Shown here in pieces: positions 12,315 to 24,485 of a stretch of DNA of 64,000 nucleotides; position 1 is the first letter of the stretch; each line of letters opens with the position of its first letter. Source of the stretch: Platerodrilus igneus (taxonomy: Eukaryota; Arthropoda; Insecta; Coleoptera; Lycidae); contig JARFIW010000941.1 of the NCBI GenBank assembly GCA_036346225.1, forward strand, positions 2,718,001 through 2,782,000, read 5' to 3'. The notes under the pieces are model-generated. The model worked only from the letters and a program-made list of their open reading frames with translations. It did not search any database and was not told where the DNA came from. The position numbers and the translations under genes are program-made.

Positions 12315-15300
12315 ATGGCGGGACTAAACTTTATACAATTAAACCTGCAACATTGCAGGGCGGCTGCAGCATCGTTATGCAGACACCTGAGCAATAATCA
12401 GGCCATTGCCCTTATCCAAGAACCCTGGGTGGCATGCTCAGGAATCTCGGGATTAGGGAGTCTAAATGGTACTATCTTTGCGGCTAGTAACCAACCTAAG
12501 CCTAGGGCATGCATCTACATACCCAGGCACATAAATGCCCTCCTCCTGCCACAACTGAGTGGCCGTGACGTCACAGCCGTACAGATCACATGCAGGCTGG
12601 GAGGAATTACTGACATAATCTTGGTTTCAGCCTATTTTCCAATTGACCATGACCCACTCCTCCGGAGTTGATGGCAGTCATTGATCACTGTAATAGGCAC
12701 AAAAGCATCTGATTATCGGATGCGATTCCAACGCGCACCATGTGGTATGGGGTAGCGCAGATACTAACCCCCGTGGAAAACTACTACTCGAGTATATATC
12801 GAGTAAGAATCTGGAGATACTTAACTGGGGCAGCGAACCCACGTTTGTGACATCTCGCTTCCAGACAGTCATCGACTTAACCCTTGCATCGTCAGATATT
12901 TCAAGGCATATCTTGAACTGGCAGGTGACGCCTAAAGCGACACTGTCAGATCACAGATTGTTAAGTTTTAATTTAAAGGCAGCAGTAGCTGTCTGTAAAG
13001 AATACAGGAACCCAAAAGCGACCAACAGGTCTGTCTACCTAGACAGCTTGGAGCAACGCCTTTTGACATCACAAGGTACTGACAACCCAAAACTATAGAA
13101 GAGCTACAGAGATACTCGGTCTCTACAAAACTCCATCGTAGAGTCCTTTGAACAGGCATGCCCGGTCAGGACAGATTCTACTCGCTCCAGTACTCCATGG
13201 TGGGGCGCGGAGCTACAGAAGCTGAAAAGACCCTGGGCAAACTGTTTAATAAGGCAAAGAACACCAGAAGTATGGCTGACTGGGAGGCATATAAAAGCCA
13301 CCAGCGACTATACAAAACGACAATTAGAAAACGACAGAGAGACTCATGGAAGACCTTCTGTAACTCAGTCGAGTCTACCAATGCAATCTCTCGCATTAAC
13401 AGGATCTTGTCCAAAGACCCTCGTCATCAACCATGCTGTCTGAAACGTGTGGATGGTACATACACCACCAACGAGGCAGAAACAGCGGAGTTAACTCGCG
13501 GACACGCACTTTCCAGGCAGTGTCACACGACCTTTGTCTTACGGGTTGGATCAACCCAGCTCGGCCTAACGGGGCCGACTGGGAGGTTTCTAACCGGGTA
13601 GTGGATGAGAGAAAAATTAAATGGGCTATCTCAACTCTCAAACCGTTTAAGTCCCTGGAAAGGATGGCATCTTCCCGCCCTACTACAGTGGGGAGTGGAG
13701 AGGCTGACACCGTTCCTTGTGGTACTTTTAGGGCTGTATTGCTTTTAGATACATCCCCAGCAGTTGGAGAGAGGTTAGAGTTGTCTTCATTCCTAAACCA
13801 GGCCGGAAGGACTACTCCCAGGCTAAATCCTACAGACCGATCAGTCTCACGTCTTTTTGCTAAAGACCTTGGAGAGATTGTGCGACAATGATATGAGGAG
13901 AGGATAATGCTTTCTTATCCACTTCACCCAAATCAACACGCCTTTATACCAGGTAAATCAACGGAATCTGCCCTGCACGCTGTTGTAGGACGGATCGAAA
14001 ACCCTAGACAATAACATGTCCGCCTTAGGCGCATTTATTGATATTGAGGGTGCGTTCAGCGAAACTACTTTCGCAAGCATCGATAGAGCTCTACGGACAC
14101 ATGGAGCTGAGGACACCCTTCGGCAGTTTACCATGCAGATTCTGCAATGTCGACGGGTACACATAAATGTGGGAAACCTCAGTAATTAGGGTGGTGGATA
14201 AAGGCTGTCCCCAGGGGGGCGTGCTGTCACCGCTACTATGGAATTTAGTAGTGGACAGCCTTCTCCAACGTCTTAATGAGGCAGGTTTCTTCACGATAGG
14301 TTACGCCGACGACTTAGCTATTCTAATAGTCGGCAAATTCGAACAAGTGCTGTGTAATTTGATGCAAGCAGCACTAAGGATCACGGAGCTCTGGTGCTCC
14401 GACAACTTTTTAACCATCAACCCCAACAAAACGGCGTTGGTGTTGTTTTCCAATAAAAGGAAGCTGACGGTAACTAAATTGCCAATGCTCTTCCAAACTT
14501 CCCTGCCCTTATCAGCAGAAGTCAAGTATCTGGGCATTATACTTGATAAGAAGCTGAACTGGGCCAAACACCTACAAATGAAAACTAGCAAAGCCAACCA
14601 AGTGTTCTGGCAATGCAAACGTGCCATAGGCAAACTTTGGGGTCTCCACCAAAGGCTGTCCTGTGGCTATACATCATGGTAGTAAGGCCGATGCTCTGTT
14701 ATGGCGCTGTAGTCTGGTGGCGCAGGACCAGACTGGCCCATACAGTTCAAGACCTTACTCATATCCAAAGGGTGGCTTGTCTAAACATTACAGGTGCATT
14801 GCGTTCCACACCTACTGCAGCCTTAGAAGCCATCTTAGGCCTCCCTCCGCTGGACCTACATGTGGAGGAGGTGGCTTTGAGAGCGGCAATGAGGCTGCGG
14901 TTCAAAGGTTTATGGATCGATAAGGGAGGCGGTGGTAGACACCACAACATACTAAGAGAGGCGGTGCGGAACACACCTATCTTGGGAGGAATGGTTGATT
15001 CGATCGCACCCATAATCATTTCCAGGAGGCGCTTTGGGGTTTGTCTAAACACTGAGGACGCCTCCTTAACGGAGATCTCCATCTACACAGATGGCTCCAA
15101 AACAAATGAAGGTACTGGGGCAGGCATCTTCTCCGATGACCTAGACCTTCATGAAAGTGTTGCGCTGGGCAGGCTGGTAACTGTCTTCCAAGCGGAGGTC
15201 ATAGCCATCATGCACGGCGCTAACGCCATACTGGAACGTGGAATCCAGAACAAAGCTATACGCATCTTGAGCGATAGTAGAGCAGCTCTTCTGAGCTTAA

Positions 15301-15923
15301 ACAAGCAGAAGCTTCTCTCGGGGGTGGTATACCAATGCCATCGTGTTCTCGAGCTCGTTTCTGATACAAACGCCCTTGAACTGGTTTGGATCAAAGGGCA
15401 TTCAGGAGTACATGGTAACGAACAGGCAGATTCTTTGGCGAGACAGGGAGCGGCTCGGGGTTTTGTCGGCCCTGAGCCATCGGTTGCTATTGCGCCATCT
15501 GTGGTGTTCTCCATGATAAGACAAATAACCCACCGCCGTCACAAGGATAGGTGGGCTTGTACATCAAGCTGCCGGCAGGCAAAAATGTTTATAAGGTCTC
15601 CCATGACCAAAATAGAAAAATTTGTCATACGCTTGCCAAGACAGAAACTACGGCTACTAGTAGGTATTCTGTCCGGGCATTGCACTTTAAGGAAGCACCT
15701 GCACAGGATGGGTCTGTCAGACAACCCCACCTGTCGCGGTTGTCAACAGGAGGATGAGACGGCGGAACACATTCTGTGCACCTGTCCGGTACTCGCCCGA
15801 CTTCGAGGATCCATGCTGGGGGACTTTTGGCCCGAGAAGGCCGGAATTCGAGACACCCCCTGGTCCGACATCCTCAAATTCACCTGCAAGGTCGGGTGGT
15901 TGAGCAATGAAGGACCAACCTAG
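12315..15923 (+). pseudogene. LINE ORF2: endonuclease, reverse transcriptase, RNase H
   Basis: Starts at the ATG at 12315. Order of domains: AP-type endonuclease (12315-13100, FIQLNLQHCRAA and QEPW near the start, LSDHRLL at the end), a linker, reverse transcriptase (VFIPKPGR at about 13780, SYRPISLTS, GCPQGGVLSPLLWN at 14207-14248, catalytic YADD at about 14301), RNase H (YTDGS at about 15090, ILSDSRAALL, KGHSGVHGNEQADSLA), and a C-terminal motif with CRGC, HILC and a final CPVL. The last 436 codons (14613-15923) are uninterrupted. Frameshifts or stops occur near 12671, 13098, 13440-13890 and 14660, so it is not functional. The product would nick the target and copy the element RNA at the break. 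Confidence 0.92.
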
Positions 15924-16008
15924 GGCAAGGAAGGCAGCACAATGGGCCCACCAGGAGGCCTAAGTGCGCGTGGCTTTAAGTCACCCTTCCCAAGTTAATC
16001 AATCAATC

Positions 16009-16021
16009 ACCTGTGCGACAA
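16009..16021 (+). repeat. Target-site duplication, right of LINE
   Basis: Exact second copy of ACCTGTGCGACAA, directly after the AATC-repeat tail of the LINE. Confidence 0.95.
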
Positions 16022-16492
16022 ATTTCCTAAACTTTCTGAAGCTAAACTTAAAGAAGGAATTTTTGTAGGCCCTGAAATTCGAACCTTGAAATCGGACAGA
16101 TTGTTCCAGAATACAATGACCCAGTTGAATCTGAAGCATGGAGTTCTTTCGTAGAAGTCATAGGCGGTTTCCTTGGAAATAACAAGTCTCCAAACTACAA
16201 AGAAATTGTAGCCAACATGGTCGAAAATTATAAAAAACTGGGGAAAAGATGAGCGTAAAACTTCACTTTCTGAATTTCCCGAAAATCTTGGAGCTGTCAG
16301 CGAGGAACAGAGAGAGAGAGGTTCCATCAAGACATAAAGGTGATGGAGGGACGTTACCAAGGAAGATGGGATATTAGAATGATGGCTGATTACTGCTGGA
16401 CCTTGAAGAGGGACTCGCTCACAAAAATCCACAAAAAGAAAACTACAAAACGCAGTTTTGACAGAAAAAGAGAACGATTTTATTCAAAATAA
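16022..16492 (+). pseudogene. Broken copy of an arthropod multicopy protein family, 3' part
   Basis: Continues the gene interrupted at 10341. Recognisable pieces, spread over shifted frames, are FPKLSEAKLKEGIFVGPEIR at the start, a region around 16240-16310 with SEFPENLGAVSEEQ, and near the end MMADYCWTLKRDS followed by a basic tail and a stop at about 16490. The C-terminal block, with conserved ENLG, EEQ and DYCW words, is characteristic of the same orphan family as the 5' part. Joining across the LINE is supported by the 13-bp target duplication on both sides. Function unknown; the copy carries several stops. Confidence 0.7.
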
Positions 16493-16954
16493 CCAACGAT
16501 TACTTAACGTAGATTATATTGCATGGTTTTTTTAATAAACAACTCAATTTTGCAGTGTAATTTTCTATTAAATATAGTTTCAATAAATATTTTGTCAATA
16601 TTTTTTAGCAGTTTCTATGAAAAATTTCAAACCCACTTTTCCTGAATACCTGACGTGCTGGAAAGAAACTAAGCACAGATTCGTGATCAGCACACCCCAT
16701 TTATTATAGGACACCTATTAAACTTAAAACACTTTTTCATTTAAAAAAATGTAGGGCTGTTATATATTATATAATTTTTAATTAACACCTAAAACAAATG
16801 GAAATAATACAGATTAATAAGCGTGTTTAACATAGCCCGCTAGTAAAGTGGTACTATTACTACAGTTTATTTGCGTTTATTCTAAATTACAAGTTTACAG
16901 AATCGTTTATTGTTAAGCGACTACAAGGTGGCTATATGTTTTTCTGCAATCCCA
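16493..16954. other. No gene recognised
   Basis: AT-rich interval between the orphan-family pseudogene and the unidentified repeat. No motif or shared repeat was seen. Confidence 0.6.
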
Positions 16955-17623
16955 GATATAACGTATCACAGCAGCGACATGTCACCATATTTTAGCAAAA
17001 ACCACAAACGTAGGTTAGCCTGCTAGAATTACAGCTGCTAATTAGAAAAGAAACTGGTCGTATAAGCACCTACCTGCAATTGAATAATTTAGATTACAAG
17101 CTTGCTACTAAAATGAACTCCAGCTTTGTAAAACGTGGCCATTTTTTGCTTTAGTAAAGCGCTCTCTCTTTATTTGATATTCAATTTTATTCCACCATAA
17201 TGAATTCGTTTTCCCTTACAACTTAAGCTGCAACGACAAATTCAATAGTACAAGTATTGTTGCCTCATGATTCTTTAGCGAAAAGCAGCTGGCTTTGTGG
17301 TTGTGGCTCAGGGGAAACCATTTTTGCAAATTACAAAATTAGGAGTATAAGTACACGAAGGATTTTATATGAAACTTTATTACTGAATAAAAATTCACGG
17401 AAATTTATACAAGCGCTGATGGTGCGTTTTACTATGTTGCGTGCGTAATGTATTTGATTCATATCACGTACGACATACGCGAACCTTTATTATGAAAAAC
17501 TTGTAGCAGAAATAACCTCATATGAAGAGAATTATACGCCAATATTGCTTTTATCGGTGGCTTCTCACGCTGAATTATAATTTGAACTATGATTATCTAA
17601 TATAGCAATACGATTGCCAAGAA
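16955..17623. repeat. Unidentified repeat R, left copy
   Basis: A 669-bp stretch aligned along its full length, with small indels, to 29884-30523. Both begin GATATAACG and end CGATTGCCAAGAA. The best-conserved part, around 17278-17320, includes GGCTTTGTGGTTGTGGCTCA. Neither copy keeps a common open frame, so it is probably non-coding. Its right edge coincides with the start of recognisable hAT coding sequence at 17624. The orientation of the repeat is arbitrary. Confidence 0.9.
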
Positions 17624-17890
17624 TTTGGTAGTTGTCGATTCCGGTAAAGTTAATACTGAAGCAGTGACATTTTTTAACATGGTTCAAGAAATTTACAATT
17701 TCTTTAGTGGGGTCAACTAAGCGCTGGGATATGCTAAAAAAGGAATACAAACATATCAGTTAAAAGTTTGTTAGATAGGAAGCAAGAATAGATGCCGTTC
17801 GCCCATTAAGACAACATTGGTGAGGTGTTTCATTCTCTTGATTCTCTTCACGAGGGCAATCATTTTGATGCTAATACGAAATCGCTAGTT
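17624..17890 (+). pseudogene. ZMYM1-like hAT transposase, fragment 1
   Basis: Plus-strand frames read a run starting NLVVVDSGKVNTEAVTFF, then QEIYNFFSG and, after a frameshift, TKRWDML. These words are typical of the transposase-derived ZMYM1-like (DUF4371/hAT C-terminal) family. The N-terminal half is absent: the sequence starts abruptly at the right edge of repeat R. The reading is interrupted at 17890 by the ZBED-type hAT, with 8-bp duplication CGCTAGTT at 17883-17890 and 21928-21935, and resumes at 21936. Several frameshifts mark it as dead. Confidence 0.72.
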
Positions 17891-18819
17891 CTTAGGTCGC
17901 CAAAGTGGTATATATAGACCTCCAGGAGTCTATTTAACAAAAGTAGGGGTCGATCTGAGCTAGGGGGTCGATTGGGAGTCGAAGGAAAAAGAATTATTAA
18001 TCTGCAAATCACACATACCTAACTGCATATGTAAAATTTGTGAATGTTTTTATAATTGACTCAATATCAGTTTCTTTATAGAAAATAATTTAATAAACGT
18101 ATATTTATACGGGCGAAACAAGTATTTACGTACCAGCACGCAGCGGCGCGAACTGCACTTCTGGCTTAAGAGTCATATGCGTATGTGCGTTTGTCCATAT
18201 GTCACGAGCGTTGATGTTACTAACGCAAATATCATACGCAGTTTCAGCTATCTTTGCAAATTGTGAACAGTATTAAATATTTGCAGTGTTATTATTACTA
18301 CTTTTATAGTATTGAATAATTAGTTATAATTTCAATAAAACTATTCCTTTAGTTTAGATATAAATTTTAATTATCAATACATGTATAAAGAAGGTTGCTA
18401 CGTACCTAGACGTAGCCGGAAGAAAATTAAATACCAGGCTAACTACCAACCGCGGAGGGTGGGGGGATTCGCCTGCATACCAAAAAAACAAAAAAAGCAC
18501 GTCGCTCATGATTATCTATTAACAATAAAAATAAATTAAAATTTCTTGATTCACGTAGACAAAGAAAAGTATTAAATTTAAGTTATATTGTAAAAAACAA
18601 ATTTTATAATAGATCCAAGAAGTGCGCATTTCGTAGCTAACATGTAATAAAACTCATTGAAAATAAAAGTAATGCTTAGATTTTCTCCATAGCAAGTGTG
18701 TTTAATCAAAGTATTCAATGTAGACCAAGTTGTAGTAAGAATTAAAGAAATATAACCAGTAGCACTAGCGAAGCTAGCTTTTAAACATGTATGGTGAACT
18801 GGTTTCACAACATCAACCG

Positions 18820-19118
18820 TTCATTTACATTTCCAATGCTCCACCCGAAGGTACTACATTGGCCAGGAGGCGAGTTTTTTGTTGCCTAGAAATTTAGAAT
18901 TTTGCCGAACCCTTGCCGTTCCAGGCAAGGTAGGGATCTTTAACGTGCGTGACAACACTCACACACGGGACCTCCATTTAACCTCTCATCCGAACGAGGG
19001 CGTAATATTTGTGAAAAATGCTCACCTGCCATTTTTCAAGCAGTCGGCCGTGTCAGGATTTGAACCCGGGACCTTGGGATCCGTAGTCTTACGCTTACTA
19101 CATTGATCCACGGCGACG
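18820..19118 (-). mobile_element. tRNA-derived SINE, copy 1
   Basis: About 299 bp bounded by the exact 15-bp duplication TCACAACATCAACCG at 18805-18819 and 19119-19133. In minus orientation it begins with a tRNA-like head; the plus-strand box GGATTTGAACC at 19056-19066 is the reverse complement of a good polymerase III B box, whereas the A box is degenerate. The body aligns along its length with 30886-31182. It is nested inside the ZBED hAT and so is younger than that insertion. Confidence 0.88.
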
Positions 19119-19992
19119 TCACAACATCAACCGCTGATAAATAATATTCCTCGATGTGCATAAAAGAAAACAAGTCACATACCTCTATGCGTCGGGTTGC
19201 TTATCTTGCAATCCATAGGGAGTGAGTCAGCACAGCAACGCCATACTAGTCAGGATCCATTCACCCTGCCACCGTAACTGCATCAGCGGTCTACAGACAA
19301 AAGCAGTTGGTCTACAGACAAAAGCAGTTGGTTTACATAAAGAAAGAACTTATTTGGCCTCCAGCTAAGAACTATACAGAGAATCGGATTAGAATGGGTA
19401 AGCGCGGGAAAACTCACCAATACACGCAAGATACTTCCTACTGGTCGAACACAAAAACGGGTATCGCTTTTGAAGTACTGCAACGAGTAATGTAGAAAAT
19501 ATTTCAACGCACAAGCTGCAGAATCAAATTAAAACACGAATTTGAACTGCCATCCTCGCGTTATCAAAACGCGATTAGCAAACTGAAAAACACGCTATCA
19601 ACTAATAGTAGGATCTATTATTTCGACAAGTCTTTAAATGGGAAACACAAGAGAAAGCAATTATACGTTCTCGGAATGTTTAACGAATTAATGGATACCT
19701 AAAACAAGGTATTGACTATTTAATTTATCAAATAAATTTTCGTTTTAGAATGAATACATTTGACAGAAATGTTATGATTGCGCATACTGTTGTAACGAAG
19801 TAAAAATACATGATGAGGTTTTGAATAGAAACAGAAGCTAGGTGAATGAAAAACGAATTACCACAAAAAGGACGTATTTGAATCTATCGTCGAAAATAAA
19901 CCTAACAAGGTAAGCATTAATAATATGGATTAGTAGTATTTCAACTTATTTTTATATTAATATTTTTATATCTATAGAACCCCAATTAAAAA

Positions 19993-21640
19993 ATGGCAGC
20001 TTCAGTTTCCAAGAAGTAATGTCGGTATTATTCACTGGATTATTTGAAATTTGGATTTATTTGTTCACCGACAAATGAAACGATTCCTATGTGTCTTCTA
20101 TGTGAAAAAACTTTTGAAAATATCTGCATGAAACTATCAAAAATAAAAGATCATCTTGAAAGGGTTCATTCAGATAAAAAATAAAAAACTTGAATTTTTC
20201 AAAAAAAACTTAAAGCAAAAGTCACAGTCGACCAATTTTAAAAAGTTTTATGAAGCAGTCTACTAAAGTTGAAATTGAAGGAGGATTAATAGCAAAGAGG
20301 GGAAACCACACACACTCGCTGAAGAAATTGTTATACTTGCAATTAAAAACGTCATTGTGGATGTACTGAAAAAACACTCGTTTAAATTTTTAAAGCCCTT
20401 GCCATTAAGTGCAAATTCTGTAAAACGGCATATTGACGAAATGGCAGAAAAATAGAGAACATCAGTTTCTGAGCTAAAAAATTGCGAGTTCGCTATATAA
20501 CTTGATGAGTCTGTTTTTGGCATTTCTGCTATTCCTGTGGTGTATGTTAGGTATTTCAGTAAAATTAAAGAATGACATTGATTAATTTTAATTTACTAAA
20601 TAAATAAATGTGATATTCCGCTTGAAAATATAATAGCAGTAACCACAGATGGTGCACCTTTTACGGTAGGGCGTTACCGAGGTTTTGCTACATTTTTCAA
20701 AGAAAAAGTGCCCAGTATACGTACTATTCATTGTGCGTTGCATAGAAACAACTTAGTAGCAAAATATTTAGTCCAGAGTTACATAGAACTTTACAGTCTT
20801 GCATTAAGCCCAACCGCTTGAATCAAAGATATTTTCCAAATTTTGTGAAGTATTTAACCAATTACTTCCTCACACCGAAGTTAGATGGTTGTCTAAATGT
20901 ATATGCTTGCAACGGTTCGTTTAGTTATTTGTCTCCACGACAGAATTTTTCATCAAAATAATCCTGTTCTGAGTGATGAACTCCAAAACAATAAGAACCA
21001 TATTTTTTATTTAGCGTCCAAACAAAGCTGCAAGGAAAAGATGTACCAATTATCCAAGCTTGGACAATACTGTCGGCTTCTTAATAAAATTAAATTTATT
21101 TAGATCTTTATTTCTACGTAAGGATTATCAGTATTTTTCAAATCTGCGACAATTAGAAATAAAAGAAGAAGACTTGCAAATATATACAAGTCATCTTCAA
21201 AAATAAGACGACAATTTTCAACTGCGTTTTGTTGATTTGAAAATATCGACATCTCTGAATGGACTATTGCGCCATTTTCCGCTCAAATTGAAGACGTGAA
21301 CATCAACCTGCAAGATGAACTTGCTGAATTACTATCGGATCTTGAAGCAAATACGCTTTTTAAAAATTTATCAATAAGCAAATTTTGGACAAATATAGAC
21401 AATGCAAAAATATGTAATCTTAACGAAATAGCTCAGCCATTTATGTTGACATTTGCAAATTTCTATATGGTTGAAGCCGGTTTCAGTCACGTAAATTCAA
21501 TCTAAACTAAGTACATAAATAAATTAAATATGGAGTTTCAAGGGAATTTAAGATTAAAATTGACGAATTTCGAACCAATATAGCGAATCTTGCAAAGAAA
21601 CACCAGGCAAGCCCATCTCATTGATTAAGAAGCAATAAAT
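19993..21640 (+). pseudogene. BED-finger hAT transposase (ZBED5/SCAND3-like), degraded
   Basis: ATG at 19993 in a frame that, after an early stop, reads FICSPTNETIPMCLLCEKTF and then KDHLERVHSDK: a BED zinc finger with C-x2-C and H-x4-H ligands. Later fragments include a segment near 20640 with TTDGAPFTVGRYRG and THCALHRNNL-like HCALHRN (the catalytic-domain region of this family) and, near 21240-21510, LSISKFW and NEIAQPFMLTFANFY. The usual length is about 550-650 residues, and the footprint fits. At least six stops and several frame changes make it inactive. It would have catalysed excision and insertion of the surrounding hAT. Confidence 0.8.
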
Positions 21641-21935
21641 CGGTAGTTACTATACTATTTATTTTTACTTACTTATAATTACTTATTATTTAATAAATAT
21701 TAAGGTATTTAAATTTCAGCATTAAGATATTTTTCATGAAACTATTGTTACACACTGTAAAATTACTTTAATAAATGTTTAAAATCATAAAATACACTTA
21801 CAAACACAGTACCGCACCTAATAGATAGTTTTATTCTACTTAACTGAAAAATACTTTTATGGGGGTTTATGGAGATTTCGGAAAATTATATAGGGGATCT
21901 ATGACCAAAAAAGTTTGGCGACCCCTGCGCTAGTT

Positions 21936-22598
21936 TAATATTTGGCAATGAAAATACAGGATTATGGATTTCTATTTTCAATTGTTATTTGGTATGAAAT
22001 ACTAAACAGAGTTAATGTAGTTACTACTTCAAAATCCAGGTGAAATTATAATTGCACTTCAGAAGAATGTTATTGCATACACAAAAGCGCTCAGATCTGA
22101 TGAAAATTTTAAATATATTCTTGAAACTGCCAAAGATTTGGCTAAAACAGTAAAGGTTAGCCCAGAGTTTAAAAATCTGTTGACAAAACTCTAAATGATC
22201 AGGAGTATTACTTCAAGACTATATTATTCCTTCCAATTATTGACTCTCTTATTAGTTCTTTTAAAGAATGATTTGATTTACTTACAGGATAGTATCAATT
22301 ATTTAAATTTTTATCAAGTTTTAAACACATGCACAATCTACCTAAAAACACGTTAAAGAAGGACTACATTGATTTGGAAACTCTTCTCACAGATGGCGAT
22401 AAAAAAGATATTTCTGCTGAAAATTTGTTTAGGAAATTCAAATATTAAAGACAATTATAGAAAATGATCAAGATTTGGATGTTTTTCAAATATTACAATA
22501 CATTTTTAATAATGACTTAAAGAGCGTATTTGTAACTCTTTCCATTTCCCTTCGAGTTTATTTGATAATTACCGTAACTGTAACACGTAGAGAGATTT
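21936..22598 (+). pseudogene. ZMYM1-like hAT transposase, fragment 2
   Basis: Continues fragment 1 after the inserted hAT: FLFSIVIWYEILNRVN at about 21980, FKYILETAKDLAK, then FLPIIDSLISSF near 22230 and LFRKFKY near 22435, ending in the upstream part of the hAT dimerisation domain (SISLRVYLIITVTVTR) at about 22590. This word order is diagnostic for the ZMYM1-like family. The frame breaks several times. It is interrupted at 22598 by the Penelope-like element, whose 12-bp duplication GTAGAGAGATTT lies at 22587-22598 and 29373-29384. Confidence 0.78.
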
Positions 22599-22661
22599 TT
22601 CTTAATCTTCTTTGGGAATTAAACCACTCGTAGCTTTTGAAATCATCTTTATTTACTATAA

Positions 22662-22805
22662 TGTACTCAACTAGTGCTAGAATAAAATGTAAGTCGTGTT
22701 GTACATTCTATATTCTCAAAAAGTCAAAATTAATTATAATAACAAAATCGAGGCGAAATTACCATTATCTTTTCCATTCTCACTACTTATTCTCGATACA
22801 CTACA
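22662..22805 (-). repeat. Gypsy LTR (3' LTR in element orientation)
   Basis: Plus-strand TGTACTCAACTAG to GATACACTACA. It matches 25609-25751 with few differences. Confidence 0.87.
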
Positions 22806-23149
22806 ATACCCCTCTCATAAATTCAAACTATCCGGAGGCTTAATATTCCGACGTGGTGTAACCGATCCAGACACTGTCTCATTTACACTCCGGTGTGAGT
22901 TTGAAACTCACCTTGATTGGGTTGCTTCCTCTATTGGTTCACTAACCATCGGTAAACCTGTCAACTCTTCCCAGGTGCCGATATCTACAATGTCTTCCTT
23001 ATCGGCTATTTCTACCTCCACAGCCGGTAACCCCAACGAGTCTCTTTCACCCACGTTCCCAGGTACTTCTACCTTTTGTTCCAATTACCCACCGCACTAG
23101 TAGATGTCTCATTAGTAGAGTCCTAATCGCTAAAGCGATAATGCGTCTG

Positions 23150-24189
23150 CCTGCACGATGTCCACCCTCTTGGTATTCTTAAAGGTATACTCAAATTGGA
23201 CAAAAACAAAGACTATGGCTGTATTTGACCCGATGCCATTGGTGGCAATCCCTTGTTTTTTCCAAATAACGCTAACAATGCCCTGTGATCAGAAACTATT
23301 TGAAAATGTCTAAGTGATAGAATTTCTGAACCGCTTCTTTATGTGTTAGTGAATAATTTGCTCCGCTTTACTCAACACCCTTGAGATATAACCAATGAGT
23401 CTTACTAAATCAGCCTTTACTTGCTTAAAAGCTTCTTCACGCGCCTTCAGTCAAAGAAAAAAAAAATTTTTTTACACAACTCATATAGCGGTTTCAATTT
23501 CACCTGTATTCTCTGCGTAAACCTGTGATAATAATTTATCATCCCACAAAACGCTTTCACGTCCGAAACATTTTGTGGTCTGCGGCATTTCAAAATGCCT
23601 GAAAATTTATCCGCATCTTTTTCCAAACCGTCTGCCGAAATAACATGCTTTTTTCGAAGAAAACACATTTTTCCTTGTTCAACCTAAATCCAAACTTCCT
23701 CAAACTTTCGAGGGTTTTCCGTAGATTGGACAAATGCTCCTCTTTCGTCCACCCTGTTACCACGATATCGTCAATAAACACCACCACCCCTGGGATACCC
23801 GCCAACGTTTTCTCGATTATTGACTGAAATATCATACAAGACGGTTTGGTCCCAAAAGGTAATCGTTTCGGTTTAAAAATTCCCATTTCTGTAGTCCACG
23901 CGAATATCTCGCTCATTTTCTCCTCAACCTCTAACTGGTTGTAGGCATCTTTTAAGTCCAACCTACTGAAGCTTACGCCACCTTGTAGCGCTGCAAAAAC
24001 CGCTTCAATTCTGGGTAAAGAATGGTTCACATCCAGCAAATATTTATTTATTGTAGCTTTATAATTAGTGCAGAAACGAATACTTTTACCGTCGCCCTTT
24101 AAAGCAATAACCAACGGAATTCCCCATTGGGAATTATCAATTTTCTCGATTACTCCTAAGTCCAGAAGTCGAGAATTTTCCTTGTTCAC
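23150..24189 (-). pseudogene. Gypsy pol fragment: reverse transcriptase and RNase H start
   Basis: The frame 24189-23590 (minus) reads an RT domain: LLDLGVIEKIDNSQWGIP, FCTNYKATINKY, FSRLDLKDAYNQ (motif A aspartate), LPFGTKPSCMIFQ (motif B) and the catalytic VFIDDIVV (FIDD variant of YIDD). It shifts frame near 23600 and continues with FCGMINYYHRF; further down, weak RNase H-like words (FSDHRALLALFGK, ADALS) appear to about 23150. The sequence after that does not contain an integrase. Words and order fit the Mag/K02A2.6-like lineage. Frameshifts make it inactive. Confidence 0.82.
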
Positions 24190-24485
24190 TGCCCCTTTGT
24201 ATGCATACGGAATAGGCCCGGGCTTACAAAAATGGGTTTCACCCCCGCGCCCACGCTAGAGAAACTTTGGAACCATTATAATGACCTAATTCATTTTTGA
24301 ATAAGTCCTGGAACCCTTCCAACACCTTTTCTAATTCCGAATTCCCCTTCGATTCTATTAATATCAAACTTTGTTAGAATTTCCCACAAATTAATCTGGA
24401 ATTGCTCTAACATGTCTCTCCCCATAAGTAACCTACACCCTTTGTCAACAACCAACAGCTCACAATCTTTAATGACTCCCTGAAA

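Larger units (their letters stand above)
10355..16008 (+). mobile_element. LOA/I-type non-LTR retrotransposon, near full length
   Basis: A GC-rich 5.65-kb insertion in AT-rich DNA, bounded by exact 13-bp duplications. It starts CCCGTGTGGTTGGTGG, has a leader of roughly 0.7 kb, ORF1, ORF2 with endonuclease, reverse transcriptase, RNase H and a C-terminal cysteine/histidine motif, and ends in a short AATC repeat tail rather than poly(A). An RNase H domain with an AP-type endonuclease points to the LOA, I or a related clade; LOA is my best guess. The element is complete at both ends, so it was a full-length insertion, but both reading frames now carry stops and frameshifts. Base composition is clearly unlike the neighbours. 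Confidence 0.93.
17891..21927 (+). mobile_element. hAT transposon (ZBED-type), complete but dead
   Basis: Flanked by the 8-bp duplication CGCTAGTT typical of hAT elements. The left end, CTTAGGTCGCCAAAG, and the reverse complement of the right end, CAGGGGTCGCCAAAC, form degenerate terminal inverted repeats sharing GGTCGCCAAA. Length is 4.04 kb, including a 0.3-kb SINE. It encodes a broken BED-finger transposase on the plus strand. Removing it together with one duplication restores continuous ZMYM1-like coding sequence, which independently confirms both ends. Confidence 0.9.
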
